39,183 nt of DNA from Microbacterium sp. Leaf159 (GTDB lineage Bacteria > Actinomycetota > Actinomycetes > Actinomycetales > Microbacteriaceae): positions 430,525 to 469,707 of the forward strand of contig NZ_LMOU01000001.1 of the NCBI RefSeq assembly GCF_001423615.1, read 5' to 3'. Below the pieces are notes generated by a model, which worked only from the letters and a program-made list of their open reading frames with translations, ran no database searches and was not told the origin of the DNA. The position numbers and the translations under genes were made by a program. Below are positions 8,995 through 17,597 of this stretch, one piece after another. Within the stretch, counting starts at the first letter, position 1; each line of letters begins with the position of its first letter.

Positions 8995-10983
8995 GTGCCT
9001 GAAAATGCTCAGCCGAAAGACGGCTTCGCCCTGTTCTCTGACCGTTCAGTCGTCGCGATGCGCGTCAACGGGACCCTCAAGGATCTCGCCGCGACAGTGA
9101 CCGATGCCGACGAGGTCGAGCCGGTCACGATCGACAGCCCCGACGGACTCAACATCCTCCGTCACTCGGCGGCGCACGTGCTCGCACAGGCGGTGCAGCG
9201 GATCAACCCGCAGGCGAACCTCGGCATCGGCCCGCCCATCACCGACGGCTTCTACTACGACTTCGGCGTCGACACTCCGTTCACGCCCGAGGACATCAAG
9301 GCCATCACGAAGGAGATGCAGCGCATCGTCCGTGAGGGCCAGCGCTTCGTGCGCCGCGTCGTCACCGACGACGAGGCGCGGGCGGAGCTCGCAGACGAGC
9401 CGTTCAAGCTCGAGCTCATCGGTCTCAAGGGCGGCAAGGAGGCGGCAGAGGGCGCATCCGTCGAGGTCGGTGAGGGCGAGCTGACGATCTACGACAACAC
9501 GACCCGCGACGGCGAGGTCGTCTGGAAGGACCTCTGCCGCGGGCCGCACCTGCCCAACACCCGCATGATCGGCAACGGCTGGGATCTCACCCGCATCGCC
9601 GCCGCCTACTGGCGCGGCAGCGAGAAGAACCCGCAGCTGCAGCGCATCTACGGCACGGCGTGGCCGTCGAAGGACGAACTGCGCGAGTACCAGCACCGTC
9701 TCGAGGAGGCCGCCAAGCGCGACCACCGGCGCCTCGGCAAGGAGCTCGACCTGTTCTCGTTCCCCGAGGAGATCGGCTCGGGTCTCTCGGTCTGGCACCC
9801 GCGCGGCGGCGTCGTCCGCGGCGAGATGGAGCAGCACGCGCGCAAGCGCCACATCGAGGGCGGGTACACGTATGTGTACACCCCGCACATCTCGAAGGAA
9901 GACCTCTTCCTCACCTCGAACCACCTCGTCACGTACAAGGAGGGCATGTACCCGCCGATCGTCATGGACGAGGAGCGCGACGACGAGGGCAACATCACCA
10001 AGCAGGGTCAGGACTACTACCTGAAGCCCATGAACTGCCCGATGCACATCCTGATCTACAAGGAGCGTGCGCGCAGCTACCGCGACCTGCCGTTGCGGTT
10101 CGCCGAGAACGGCACCGTCTACCGCAACGAGCTGTCGGGGGCGCTGCACGGCCTCACCCGCGTGCGCGGCTTCACCCAGGACGACTCGCACCTCTTCGTC
10201 ACTCCCGAGCAGCTCGAGGACGAGGTCTCGAAGGTCCTCGAGTTCATCCTGTCGATGCTGCGCGATTTCGGTCTCACCGACTTCGAGCTCGAGCTGTCGA
10301 TGAAGGACGACGAGAAGTCCAAGTGGATCGGCTCCGAGGAGTTCTGGGAGTCGTCGACGGATGCTCTGCGCCGCGTCGCCGTGGCATCAGGTCTCAAGCT
10401 CACCGAGGTCCCCGGTGAGGCGGCCTTCTACGGACCGAAGATCGACCTGAAGACGCGTGATGCCATCGGCCGCACCTGGCAGCTCTCGACCGTGCAGGTC
10501 GACCCGAACCTGCCCGAGCGCTTCGAGCTCGAGTACATGGACAAGGACGGACAGAAGAAGCGTCCGATCATGATCCACCGCGCGCTGTTCGGCTCGATCG
10601 AGCGGTTCTTCGCCATTCTGCTCGAGCACTACGCGGGCGACTTCCCCGTGTGGCTGTCTCCGGTGCAGGTCGTGGGCATCCCCGTGGCCGACGAGTTCGC
10701 CGACTACCTGGGCGAGATCGTTCAGACGCTCCGCACGCAGGGCGTGCGCGCCGAGCTCGACGCCTCCGACGACCGGATGCAGAAGAAGATCCGCACGCAC
10801 ACGACCGGCAAGGTCCCGCTGCTGCTGATCGCGGGCGAGAAGGACCGCGATGCCGGCACCGTCTCGTTCCGCTACCGTGACGGCACGCAGGAGAACGGCG
10901 TTCCGATCGCGGACGCGGTCTCTCGCATCCGCGCCGCGATCGATGCGCACACGCTCGTGCAGACAGCAGGGGATCTGGCGTGA
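8995..10983 (+). CDS. thrS: Threonyl-tRNA synthetase
   Basis: Class II aminoacyl-tRNA synthetase that charges tRNA-Thr in the cytosol; about 662 residues, normal for the family. An N-terminal TGS-like domain ([17 protein letters not shown]) is followed by the editing domain with H-S-A-A-H-V-L-A. The catalytic core has L-K-P-M-N-C-P-M-H with a likely zinc cysteine, motif 2 around [18 protein letters not shown], and motif 3 ending in [10 protein letters not shown]. The C-terminal anticodon-binding domain ends near residue 660. GTG 8995 is preferred to ATG 8983 because GGAG sits six bases before it. It overlaps the HIT gene by four bases, as in other actinobacteria. Confidence 0.97.
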   Translation: MPENAQPKDGFALFSDRSVVAMRVNGTLKDLAATVTDADEVEPVTIDSPDGLNILRHSAAHVLAQAVQRINPQANLGIGPPITDGFYYDFGVDTPFTPEDIKAITKEMQRIVREGQRFVRRVVTDDEARAELADEPFKLELIGLKGGKEAAEGASVEVGEGELTIYDNTTRDGEVVWKDLCRGPHLPNTRMIGNGWDLTRIAAAYWRGSEKNPQLQRIYGTAWPSKDELREYQHRLEEAAKRDHRRLGKELDLFSFPEEIGSGLSVWHPRGGVVRGEMEQHARKRHIEGGYTYVYTPHISKEDLFLTSNHLVTYKEGMYPPIVMDEERDDEGNITKQGQDYYLKPMNCPMHILIYKERARSYRDLPLRFAENGTVYRNELSGALHGLTRVRGFTQDDSHLFVTPEQLEDEVSKVLEFILSMLRDFGLTDFELELSMKDDEKSKWIGSEEFWESSTDALRRVAVASGLKLTEVPGEAAFYGPKIDLKTRDAIGRTWQLSTVQVDPNLPERFELEYMDKDGQKKRPIMIHRALFGSIERFFAILLEHYAGDFPVWLSPVQVVGIPVADEFADYLGEIVQTLRTQGVRAELDASDDRMQKKIRTHTTGKVPLLLIAGEKDRDAGTVSFRYRDGTQENGVPIADAVSRIRAAIDAHTLVQTAGDLA

Positions 10984-11534
10984 CGACGCCGCCTGCATCG
11001 TGGGAGGACGCCGGCGAGTTCGCCGGCGTCCCCGACGAGTTCCAGCGGCTGTGGACTCCGCACCGGATGGCGTACATCCAGGCGGGCCCCGAGCCGTTGC
11101 GAGAGGAGTGCCCGTTCTGCGAGGCGCCGAAGTTCCCGGACGCCGAGCGGCTGATCGTCGCGCGGGGCGAGACGGCCTACGTGCTGCTCAACCTGTTCCC
11201 GTACAACTCGGGGCACCTTCTGGTCTGTCCGTACCGCCACATCGGCACCTACGACCAGGCCACGGCCGAAGAGGTCGCCGAGATCGGGGCGCTGACCCAG
11301 ATCGGCATGCGCGTTCTCCGCGAGGTGTCGCGCTGCGACGGGTTCAACCTCGGGATGAACCAGGGCGCTGTCGCCGGTGCCGGCGTCGATGGCCACCTGC
11401 ACCAGCACATCGTGCCGCGGTGGACGTCGGACGCCAACTTCTTCCCGATCATCGCCAAGACCAAGGCGCTGCCCCAACTGCTCGGCGAAGTGCGAGAAGC
11501 CGTGGCGAACGCCTGGCCGACCTCCGGCCGTTGA
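10980..11534 (+). CDS. HIT-family nucleotide hydrolase / Ap4A phosphorylase-like
   Basis: A 184-residue histidine-triad protein with the catalytic motif [11 protein letters not shown]. An upstream C-P-F-C segment with later histidines resembles the zinc site of the actinobacterial Ap4A-phosphorylase branch (related to M. tuberculosis Rv2613c, also next to thrS). Members cleave dinucleoside polyphosphates such as Ap4A, a by-product of aminoacyl-tRNA synthetases, which suits this position. The start GTG overlaps the thrS stop (GTGA), so translation is probably coupled. Phosphorolysis versus hydrolysis cannot be told from the sequence alone. Confidence 0.9.
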   Translation: MTTPPASWEDAGEFAGVPDEFQRLWTPHRMAYIQAGPEPLREECPFCEAPKFPDAERLIVARGETAYVLLNLFPYNSGHLLVCPYRHIGTYDQATAEEVAEIGALTQIGMRVLREVSRCDGFNLGMNQGAVAGAGVDGHLHQHIVPRWTSDANFFPIIAKTKALPQLLGEVREAVANAWPTSGR

Positions 11535-11576
11535 GCGAGGAGCGCAGCGACGAGACGAATCGCGCCGCGCTCGCTC
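11533..11576. terminator. Imperfect hairpin between convergent genes
   Basis: GAGCGAG (11533-11539, overlapping the HIT stop codon) pairs with CTCGCTC (11570-11576); pairing can extend with one bulge through AGCGC/GCGCT. It lies between the convergent HIT and pyridoxal kinase genes and could end both transcripts. Its GAGCGAGGAGCGCAGCGACG core resembles dispersed intergenic repeats of Microbacteriaceae; that is recollection, not a search. Confidence 0.4.
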
Positions 11577-11583
11577 GATCCGC

Positions 11584-12435
11584 TCAGCGCACCTGGCGTG
11601 CGGTGAACTGCATCCGCGGGTTCGCATAGAACTCCTGCGCCTCGACGAGCTGCAGCTCGCGCGCACCGGACTCCAGGGTCGCGGCGAGCAGGTCGAACAC
11701 GCTCGACGCCGTACGCTCGAGCGCCGCCTTCGCGTCGCCGGTCTCGACGTAGTGCGCGGTGAAGAGCGCAGCGGTCACGTCGCCCGAGCCGTTCGCCTTC
11801 ATGGGCAGCCGAGGCGTCTGCACGATCCAGGCGCCTGCCGAGTCGGCGACGAGCATCTCGATGGTGCCCTCTTCTCGGTCGGGGCGCTCGACGCTCGTGA
11901 CGAGCACGGTGCGCGGTCCCATGGCCATCGCCAGGTCGACAGAGGCGAGCGTGGACTCGAGTGTGTCCGGCTCGGTCCCGGTGAGGAAGCCGAGCTCGAA
12001 CTGGTTGGGAGTGATGATGTCGGCGGCAGGCACGACCTTCTCACGCAGCAGGATCGGGATCGCCGGCGCGACGAAGCATCCGGACTTCGCGTTCCCCATC
12101 ACCGGGTCGCAGGCGTAGACCGCGTCGGGGTTCGCGGCCTTGACGCGGGCGACGGCGTCGATGATGACGTCTCCGATGCCCTCGCCGCCCTGGTATCCGC
12201 TGAGGACGGCGTCGATCTCGCCGAAGACGCCGCGCTCCTCGATGCCCGTGAGGACCTCGCGCACATCGTTCGGATCGATCATCGGGCCGCGCCAGGCACC
12301 GTAGCCGGTGTGGTTCGAGAAGTTCACCGTGTAGACCGGGAGAACCTCGACGCCGATGCGCTGCAGCGGGAAGACCGCGGCGGAGTTGCCGACATGGCCG
12401 TACGCGACGGCGGACTGGATGGAGAGGACCTTCAT
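11584..12435 (-). CDS. pdxY: Pyridoxal kinase
   Basis: A 283-residue ribokinase-fold enzyme that phosphorylates pyridoxal (and possibly pyridoxine or pyridoxamine) with ATP, the salvage route to PLP. Visible motifs are the opening V-L-S-I-Q-S-A-V-A-Y-G-H-V-G-N, V-N-F-S-N-H-T-G-Y-G, the C-D-P-V-M-G-N segment and the ATP/anion-hole motif N-G-S-G-D-V-T-A-A-L-F with the catalytic Asp. Length and motifs fit PdxY better than ThiD-like kinases. AAAGGA supports the ATG. It lies 61 bases downstream of the PdxR-type regulator on the same strand and faces the divergent pdxST genes, so salvage and de novo synthesis sit on either side of one regulator. Confidence 0.94.
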   Translation of the reverse strand: MKVLSIQSAVAYGHVGNSAAVFPLQRIGVEVLPVYTVNFSNHTGYGAWRGPMIDPNDVREVLTGIEERGVFGEIDAVLSGYQGGEGIGDVIIDAVARVKAANPDAVYACDPVMGNAKSGCFVAPAIPILLREKVVPAADIITPNQFELGFLTGTEPDTLESTLASVDLAMAMGPRTVLVTSVERPDREEGTIEMLVADSAGAWIVQTPRLPMKANGSGDVTAALFTAHYVETGDAKAALERTASSVFDLLAATLESGARELQLVEAQEFYANPRMQFTARQVR

Positions 12436-12456
12436 TCCCCGATCCTTTCAATGAGG

Positions 12457-12472
12457 GCGGGAGTGCTCCCGC
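12457..12472 (-). terminator. Hairpin between pdxR and pdxY
   Basis: GCGGGAG (12457-12463) and CTCCCGC (12466-12472) form a perfect stem just after the regulator and before the pyridoxal kinase on the minus strand. No T-tract follows, so attenuation, RNA processing and coincidence remain open. Confidence 0.3.
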
Positions 12473-12475
12473 GGC

Positions 12476-12505
12476 GGTGGGTGATCGTGCGGTGGGTCAT
12501 CGTGC
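12476..12505. repeat. 15-bp imperfect tandem duplication at the pdxR stop
   Basis: Two adjacent 15-base copies, 12476-12490 and 12491-12505, differ at a single base. The second contains the stop codon of the regulator gene, so the reading frame ends inside a small local duplication. Confidence 0.6.
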
Positions 12506-13804
12506 GGCCGAGACCAGGTCGGCGACGAGCGTCGCGGTGTCGTCTTCGGACAGGTCGTGAACCGTGAGGCGCAGGTGGCGCGACGGGTCGGCGCGCTCAT
12601 CGAGGGCGAAGTCGTCGCCGGTGCGTGCGAGCCAGCCTCGGCGCATGAGCCGCTCGGCGACGAGGCGCGCGGGCTTCGGCAACTCGATCCACAGACTCAG
12701 GCCGTCGGTGGTGGGGGAGTCGAGGCCGTGCTCGCGCAGGCGCGAGGCGAAGGCCTCGTTGCGCGCGGCGTAATGCTCACGGGCGTCTGCGATGCGTGAG
12801 AGCACCGCGTCGTCGGTCAGCTGTGTGAGCGTGAGACGCTGCAGCAGGTGGCTGACCCAGGTGGTCCCGGGGCTCAGGCGCATGGCGAGGCGCTCGGCCG
12901 TGGTGGCATCCGTCGCGGCGATGGCGAGGCACATGTCGGGACCCAGGAACTTCGACACCGAGCGCACCAGTGCGAACCGGCGGTGATCAGGGCCGATCAG
13001 CGATTCGTAGGCGCGCTGCGACAGCATCGAGAAGTGATCGTCCTCGATGATCAGCACGTACGGATGCTCGGCGAGCACGGCACGCAGCTCCGCGGCACGA
13101 GCGGCCGTGAGGCTCGCCCCGGTCGGGTTCTGAGCACGTGGGGTGCAGATCACGGCGCGGACGCCGGCGTCCAGGGCGGCGCGAAGCCCCTCGACCGTCA
13201 TCCCCTGCTCGTCGACCGGCACGGGTACGGCTCGATACCCGCCGAGCCGGACCGTGTGGATGCTCGCCAGGAAGCAGGGGTCCTCGAGGGCGACGGCGTC
13301 GTCGCGCATCAGCGCCTGGGCGAGCAGGCGCTCGACGGCGTCGACGGCGCCGCTCGTGATGGTGATGCCGAAGTCGAGGTGACCGAGATCCTGCGCGATC
13401 CATTCGCGCGCCCAGTCATCGAGTCCGCGGTCGATCACGGGCTCGCCGTAGAGCACCGGACGACCGGCCACCGTGGCCAGCGCCGGCGACGGATCGGGGA
13501 TCAGACGGGGGTCCGGGTTGCCCGTGCCGACGTCACGCAGCACGGTGTCGGAGGCGTAGCCCTCCTGGGCGACCGATTCGAGACCGGCGATGACGGTGCC
13601 GGCGCGCCCCCGCGAGATGACGAGCCCGGCCTGGGCGAGTTGTCGGTAGGCGGCGACCGCGGTGTTGCGGTTGACGCCGAGGAGCGTGGCGAGCTCGCGC
13701 ACGGGAGGCAGGGGACTGCCGGCGCGCAGCACACCGCGGTCACGCAGGCCGCGCACGCTGTCGGCGATGTCCGCCGCGGTCGTTCCGGTGATCTGGTCGC
13801 TCAT
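12497..13804 (-). CDS. pdxR: MocR/GntR-family regulator with aminotransferase fold (PdxR-type)
   Basis: A 435-residue transcription factor with an N-terminal GntR winged helix (about residues 5-75: L-R-A-G-S-P-L-P-P-V-R-E-L-A, then N-R-N-T-A-V-A-A-Y-R-Q-L) fused to a fold-type I aminotransferase-like domain. The PLP-binding lysine is K285 in S-V-S-K-F-L-G-P-D. In C. glutamicum and other Gram-positives, PdxR proteins of this design sense PLP and activate divergent pdxST. The arrangement here is the same: pdxS starts 114 bases away on the other strand and pdxY follows. GGAG precedes the ATG. PdxR is therefore the best call, though MocR regulators of other targets look alike. Confidence 0.88.
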   Translation of the reverse strand: MSDQITGTTAADIADSVRGLRDRGVLRAGSPLPPVRELATLLGVNRNTAVAAYRQLAQAGLVISRGRAGTVIAGLESVAQEGYASDTVLRDVGTGNPDPRLIPDPSPALATVAGRPVLYGEPVIDRGLDDWAREWIAQDLGHLDFGITITSGAVDAVERLLAQALMRDDAVALEDPCFLASIHTVRLGGYRAVPVPVDEQGMTVEGLRAALDAGVRAVICTPRAQNPTGASLTAARAAELRAVLAEHPYVLIIEDDHFSMLSQRAYESLIGPDHRRFALVRSVSKFLGPDMCLAIAATDATTAERLAMRLSPGTTWVSHLLQRLTLTQLTDDAVLSRIADAREHYAARNEAFASRLREHGLDSPTTDGLSLWIELPKPARLVAERLMRRGWLARTGDDFALDERADPSRHLRLTVHDLSEDDTATLVADLVSAAR

Positions 13805-13821
13805 GTCTCCTCACCACCGAT

Positions 13822-13859
13822 TCTAGGTCGTTCCGGACAGTGCTACTGTTTGGCCTAGA
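13822..13859. promoter_or_regulatory. Candidate PdxR operator, nested inverted repeats
   Basis: Outer arms TCTAGG (13822-13827) and CCTAGA (13854-13859) enclose an inner perfect repeat ACAGT-GCT-ACTGT (13837-13849). The whole element lies in the 114-base pdxR/pdxS divergent region, where PdxR regulators bind. TAGAAT read on minus (13820-13825) could be the pdxR -10. Confidence 0.45.
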
Positions 13860-13918
13860 TCAAACGAGACATCGTTCGATACCCGCATGCACATCGTGCT
13901 TCCCCGACAGGAGCTCTC

Positions 13919-14812
13919 ATGACCGAACAGACCACCACCGGATCCTCGCGCGTCAAGCGCGGTCTCGCCGAGATGCTCAAGGGCGGCGTGATCATGGACG
14001 TGGTCACCGCCGACCAGGCGAAGATCGCCGAAGACGCGGGCGCCGTCGCCGTCATGGCACTCGAGCGGGTTCCCGCCGACATCCGGGCGCAGGGTGGGGT
14101 CTCGCGCATGAGCGACCCCGACATGATCGACAGCATCATCGCGTCCGTGTCGATTCCCGTCATGGCGAAGGCACGCATCGGCCACTTCGTCGAAGCGCAG
14201 GTGCTGCAGGAGCTCGGAGTCGACTACATCGACGAGTCCGAGGTGCTCTCGCCGGCCGACTACGTGAACCACATCGACAAGTACGGCTTCACGGTGCCCT
14301 TCGTCTGCGGTGCCACCAACCTCGGCGAGGCTCTCCGCCGCATCAACGAGGGTGCGGCGATGATCCGATCCAAGGGCGAGGCCGGCACGGGAGACGTCTC
14401 GGAGGCGATGAAGCACATCCGAAAGATCCGCGGCGAGATCGCCGCTCTCACGGCACTCCCGAAAGACGAGCTGTTCGTCGCGGCGAAGGAGCTGCAGGCG
14501 CCCTACGAGCTCGTCGCCGAGATCGCCGAGACCGGCAAGCTCCCGGTCGTGCTCTTCGTCGCGGGTGGCGTGGCGACTCCGGCGGACGCCGCGATGATGA
14601 TGCAGCTCGGTGCCGACGGCGTGTTCGTCGGATCCGGCATCTTCAAGTCGGGAAACCCCGCGGAGCGCGCCAAGGCGATCGTCAAGGCGACGACGTTCTT
14701 CGACGACGCGAAGGTGATCGCCGAGGTCTCGCGCGGACTCGGAGAGGCGATGGTCGGCATCAACGTGTCCGACCTCCCCGCCCCGCACCGCCTGGCCGAG
14801 CGTGGCTGGTAG
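13919..14812 (+). CDS. pdxS: Pyridoxal 5'-phosphate synthase, synthase subunit
   Basis: A 297-residue (beta/alpha)8-barrel (Pdx1) that makes PLP directly from ribose 5-phosphate, glyceraldehyde 3-phosphate and ammonia supplied by PdxT. Hallmarks are [21 protein letters not shown], the R-M-S-D-P motif, the lysine of [10 protein letters not shown] (K84) that carries the sugar intermediate, and the phosphate-binding end A-G-G-V-A-T-P with [11 protein letters not shown]. It overlaps pdxT by 11 bases and is divergent from pdxR. Expression is probably activated by PdxR when PLP is low. Confidence 0.98.
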   Translation: MTEQTTTGSSRVKRGLAEMLKGGVIMDVVTADQAKIAEDAGAVAVMALERVPADIRAQGGVSRMSDPDMIDSIIASVSIPVMAKARIGHFVEAQVLQELGVDYIDESEVLSPADYVNHIDKYGFTVPFVCGATNLGEALRRINEGAAMIRSKGEAGTGDVSEAMKHIRKIRGEIAALTALPKDELFVAAKELQAPYELVAEIAETGKLPVVLFVAGGVATPADAAMMMQLGADGVFVGSGIFKSGNPAERAKAIVKATTFFDDAKVIAEVSRGLGEAMVGINVSDLPAPHRLAERGW

Positions 14813-15407
14813 TTCACGGGTCGGCGTCCTCGCTCTGCAGGGCGACGTGCGCGAGCACGCCGCCCTGCTCGCGGGACTCGGAGCCGAGGTCGCGCTGGTG
14901 CGCCGCCCGGAGGAGCTGGCGGCCGTCGACGGCCTCGTCATCCCCGGCGGTGAGTCCAGCGTGATCGACAAGCTGTCGCGCACCTTCGGGATGCAGCAGC
15001 CGATCCGTGCCGCGATCGCAGTGGGCCTTCCGGTGTACGGCACGTGCGCCGGACTGATCCTGCTCGCGAACGAGGTTCTCGACGGCATCGAGGGGCAGCA
15101 GTCGTTCGGCGGCATGGACGTGAGTGTTCGCCGCAATGCCTTCGGTCGTCAGACCGAGTCGTTCGAGACCGGCCTCGACGTGCCGGTGCTGGGCGACGAG
15201 CCGGTGCACGCGACATTCATCCGTGCGCCGATCGTCGAGCGCGCAGGCGATGGGGTCGAAGTGCTCGCCTCGCTGCCCGACGGCGGGATCGTCGCGGTGC
15301 GCCAGGGGGCGCTTCTCGGAACCAGCTTCCACCCCGAGGTCGACGGCGAGACCCGGTTCCACCAGCTGTTCCTCGAGGGTGTCCGGGAACACGTCGCCGG
15401 GCGCTGA
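14802..15407 (+). CDS. pdxT: Pyridoxal 5'-phosphate synthase, glutaminase subunit
   Basis: A 201-residue class I glutamine amidotransferase (Pdx2) that releases ammonia from glutamine and passes it to PdxS. The triad is visible: Cys82 in Y-G-T-C-A-G-L, and His177 and Glu179 in [17 protein letters not shown] and I-P-G-G-E-S-S are further family signatures. The GTG start lies inside the last codons of pdxS, in a different frame, so the two are translationally coupled as expected for a stoichiometric complex. Confidence 0.96.
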   Translation: MAGSSRVGVLALQGDVREHAALLAGLGAEVALVRRPEELAAVDGLVIPGGESSVIDKLSRTFGMQQPIRAAIAVGLPVYGTCAGLILLANEVLDGIEGQQSFGGMDVSVRRNAFGRQTESFETGLDVPVLGDEPVHATFIRAPIVERAGDGVEVLASLPDGGIVAVRQGALLGTSFHPEVDGETRFHQLFLEGVREHVAGR

Positions 15408-15418
15408 CAGCGGCGCCC
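15399..15418 (+). terminator. GC hairpin at the end of pdxT
   Basis: GGGCGC (15399-15404) and GCGCCC (15413-15418) flank an 8-base loop that includes the pdxT stop codon. It could separate pdxST from jetA transcription; there is no T-tract. Confidence 0.3.
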
Positions 15419-15468
15419 TGCGACCCGCCAGGAACCAGCGCCTGACGAATGGGAGCCCGAGGGCGGAC

Positions 15469-15474
15469 TATTCT
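15469..15474 (+). promoter_or_regulatory. -10 hexamer of the jetABC operon
   Basis: TATTCT ends seven bases before the GTG start of jetA, the spacing of a leaderless actinobacterial promoter. CTGACG lies upstream at 15442-15447 as a weak -35 candidate with a long spacer (21 bases). The jet operon thus has its own promoter and is not just read through from pdxST. Confidence 0.45.
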
Positions 15475-15481
15475 CGTTCGA

Positions 15482-16945
15482 GTGACTGGATCCAGGGCTG
15501 AGGCCGCGTATACGCGTGCCGTCACCGCATTCAGCACCCCGACCCTCGATCTCCTGCACGGCCGGTTCGCCCCGTTCGTCGTGGCGTCGCTCACCCTTCT
15601 GTTCAACGCGGACCGGGCCTCGGTCGCGGTCGCGGATGCGCACGCCGAACTGGCCGAGGTGCTCGACGAGCTCCGCGCGGCGGGGTACGACGAGGACGAC
15701 CGGAAGCTGCCCTCGGGGAGCGGACGCGACGTGTGCCGGAACTGGGTGCGTCTCGGCTGGTTGATCCAGCAGATCGACGATGACGTCGAGGTGTATCGCC
15801 TGTCGGCCCATGCGGTCGCCGCACTCGAGATCTCGGGCCGCACCGGCGGAGGGCGCACTCGCGTGTCGAACTCGCGCGTCCGCACCCTGCTGGATGCCGT
15901 GGACCATCTCTCGGTCAGCGCCGAGGTCGACCCGGTTCGTCGCCTGTCGCGACTGCACGCCGAGCGCGAGCTGCTCGATGCCGAGATCGCTCGAATCCAG
16001 GAGTCCGGTCACGCGGACCCTGCGGACGACGAGGAGCTCCTCGAAGAGGCGGAGAACGTGCTGCACCTGGCACGGGAACTCCCTGCGGACTTCACGCGAG
16101 TCGCCGAGTCGCTCAGAGCGATGCAGCGCGACGTCGTCGCGCACCTCCGGAGGGACGAGAGGCCGACGAGCGAGGTGCTGCGCGAGTACCTCCAGCGCGC
16201 GCAGGACGTGATGCAGTCGACTCCGGAGGGACGCGCCTTCGCGGGAGCCCTGCGCCTGATCGGTGACCCCGACCGCATCGACGCCCTCACCGAGCAGCTC
16301 CGCGGCCTTCTCGGCCTGCCCTTCGCCCGCATGCTCGACGGCACGCAGCGTGCCGAGCTCGACGCGATCGCGCGACGAGTGGAGCTGGGGGTCGAGGAGG
16401 TGCTGGCCGCACAGCGCCGCGCCTCGCACGTCATCACCGGACAGGTGAAGACCCACGATCCGCTGCGCGATCGTCAGATCGACGACCTCCTCCGAGACGT
16501 CATCGCAGGACTCCACGGGTGGTCCGGCCCCGCAACCGTCGTCGACCCGGTGCGCAGCATGCCGCTGATCGACCTCGGGCATCTGCGTCAGACCACCAGC
16601 GACATCCGTCCTCCGCGTGCTCCGGCACCCCTCACCGACGCGGATGACGTCGATTTCCTCGATCACGACACCCGCGCGTGGGGCGGTCCGCGATATGCGG
16701 AGCTCGAGGCGTACGTCGCAGGCCTCGGCGCGGACTTCGATCTCGCCGATGCGTTCCGCGCGGTGCCTGACGCGGCTCGACGCCCCGTCGATCTGCTCGG
16801 TCTTCTCGAGATCGCGCACCGGAACGGTCTCACCGACGGAGACGGGATCTCGACGGTCGAAGCGCTGCGACCCGACGGGACGACTCGTCGATTCGCCTTC
16901 GGCACCGTGACCGCCCGCAGCACGAAAGAGGATGCAGATGAGTGA
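15482..16945 (+). CDS. jetA: JetA-like kleisin subunit (DUF3375, MksF/MukF-like)
   Basis: A 487-residue protein recognised as DUF3375, the JetA (MksF) subunit of Wadjet/MksB SMC complexes. The N-terminal ~100 residues form a winged-helix-like region ([16 protein letters not shown]), and the middle is a long helical, Arg/Glu-rich part (about residues 130-350), as expected for a MukF-like kleisin that bridges the SMC dimer. A V-D-F-L-D-H-D-T acidic segment lies near residue 395. GTG 15482 is chosen over 15449 because it follows TATTCT by seven bases and the upstream part is not protein-like. It overlaps jetB by eight bases; jetB-jetC follow. The complex would bind DNA; JetA itself has no catalytic motif. 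Confidence 0.88.
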   Translation: MTGSRAEAAYTRAVTAFSTPTLDLLHGRFAPFVVASLTLLFNADRASVAVADAHAELAEVLDELRAAGYDEDDRKLPSGSGRDVCRNWVRLGWLIQQIDDDVEVYRLSAHAVAALEISGRTGGGRTRVSNSRVRTLLDAVDHLSVSAEVDPVRRLSRLHAERELLDAEIARIQESGHADPADDEELLEEAENVLHLARELPADFTRVAESLRAMQRDVVAHLRRDERPTSEVLREYLQRAQDVMQSTPEGRAFAGALRLIGDPDRIDALTEQLRGLLGLPFARMLDGTQRAELDAIARRVELGVEEVLAAQRRASHVITGQVKTHDPLRDRQIDDLLRDVIAGLHGWSGPATVVDPVRSMPLIDLGHLRQTTSDIRPPRAPAPLTDADDVDFLDHDTRAWGGPRYAELEAYVAGLGADFDLADAFRAVPDAARRPVDLLGLLEIAHRNGLTDGDGISTVEALRPDGTTRRFAFGTVTARSTKEDADE

Positions 16946-17597
16946 CGACGACCTCACCACAGCCGCCGTGGACGAGGGGTTCATCGCCCCCACGGCGATG
17001 GAGGACGACCTCGAGGCGCATTTCCCGGGCGACCGCGGAACGCTCGACCCCGAGATCAGGCGAGTGCTCGTACACCTCCTCCAGCGCCGCTTCCTCTCGA
17101 TGGAGCGCAACCGACGCGAGTGGACGCTGCTGCTCGAGCACCAGCAGGTGATCGAGTCGCGACTCAACGACATCTACCTGCGTCTGATCATCGATCACGC
17201 CCGCGGATTCGCGTACAAGCAGCAGTTGCGCTCCGATGAGGTCGAGATGCCCGTGCTGCTGAAGGACTCTCCGTATTCACGTGCCGAGACGCTCGTCCTG
17301 GTACACCTGCGGACCGTCTACCAGCGCGAATCGGCGTCCGGCGAGGGCTCCGTGCGGATCGACGTCGAGGACGTGGAGCAGACGGTCCTCAGCTACTTCG
17401 CCGACGTCGACGGCGGCACCGCGAAGCAGCAGCGGGCGATCCGCAGTGCGCTGGACCGGTTGGACCGAGAGGGCATCGTGCAGGAGGAGACCAGCGGACG
17501 GTATCGGATCACCGCTCTCGTCGAGGTGGTGCTCAGCGCCGAGACGCTCAAGGAGCTGCGGGAGTGGCTGCGAGCCCAGGCGGTGGTGGCGCGATGA
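16938..17597 (+). CDS. jetB: JetB-like subunit (DUF4194, MksE/MukE-like)
   Basis: A 219-residue protein matching DUF4194, the JetB/MksE partner that binds the kleisin and modulates the SMC ATPase. It has an N-terminal helical part around [16 protein letters not shown] and a C-terminal winged-helix segment ([15 protein letters not shown] then S-G-R-Y-R-I-T). AAAGAGG six to seven bases before ATG 16938 favours that start over ATG 16932. It overlaps jetA by eight bases and jetC by four (ATGA), giving tight translational coupling of the three subunits. Confidence 0.86.
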   Translation: MSDDDLTTAAVDEGFIAPTAMEDDLEAHFPGDRGTLDPEIRRVLVHLLQRRFLSMERNRREWTLLLEHQQVIESRLNDIYLRLIIDHARGFAYKQQLRSDEVEMPVLLKDSPYSRAETLVLVHLRTVYQRESASGEGSVRIDVEDVEQTVLSYFADVDGGTAKQQRAIRSALDRLDREGIVQEETSGRYRITALVEVVLSAETLKELREWLRAQAVVAR

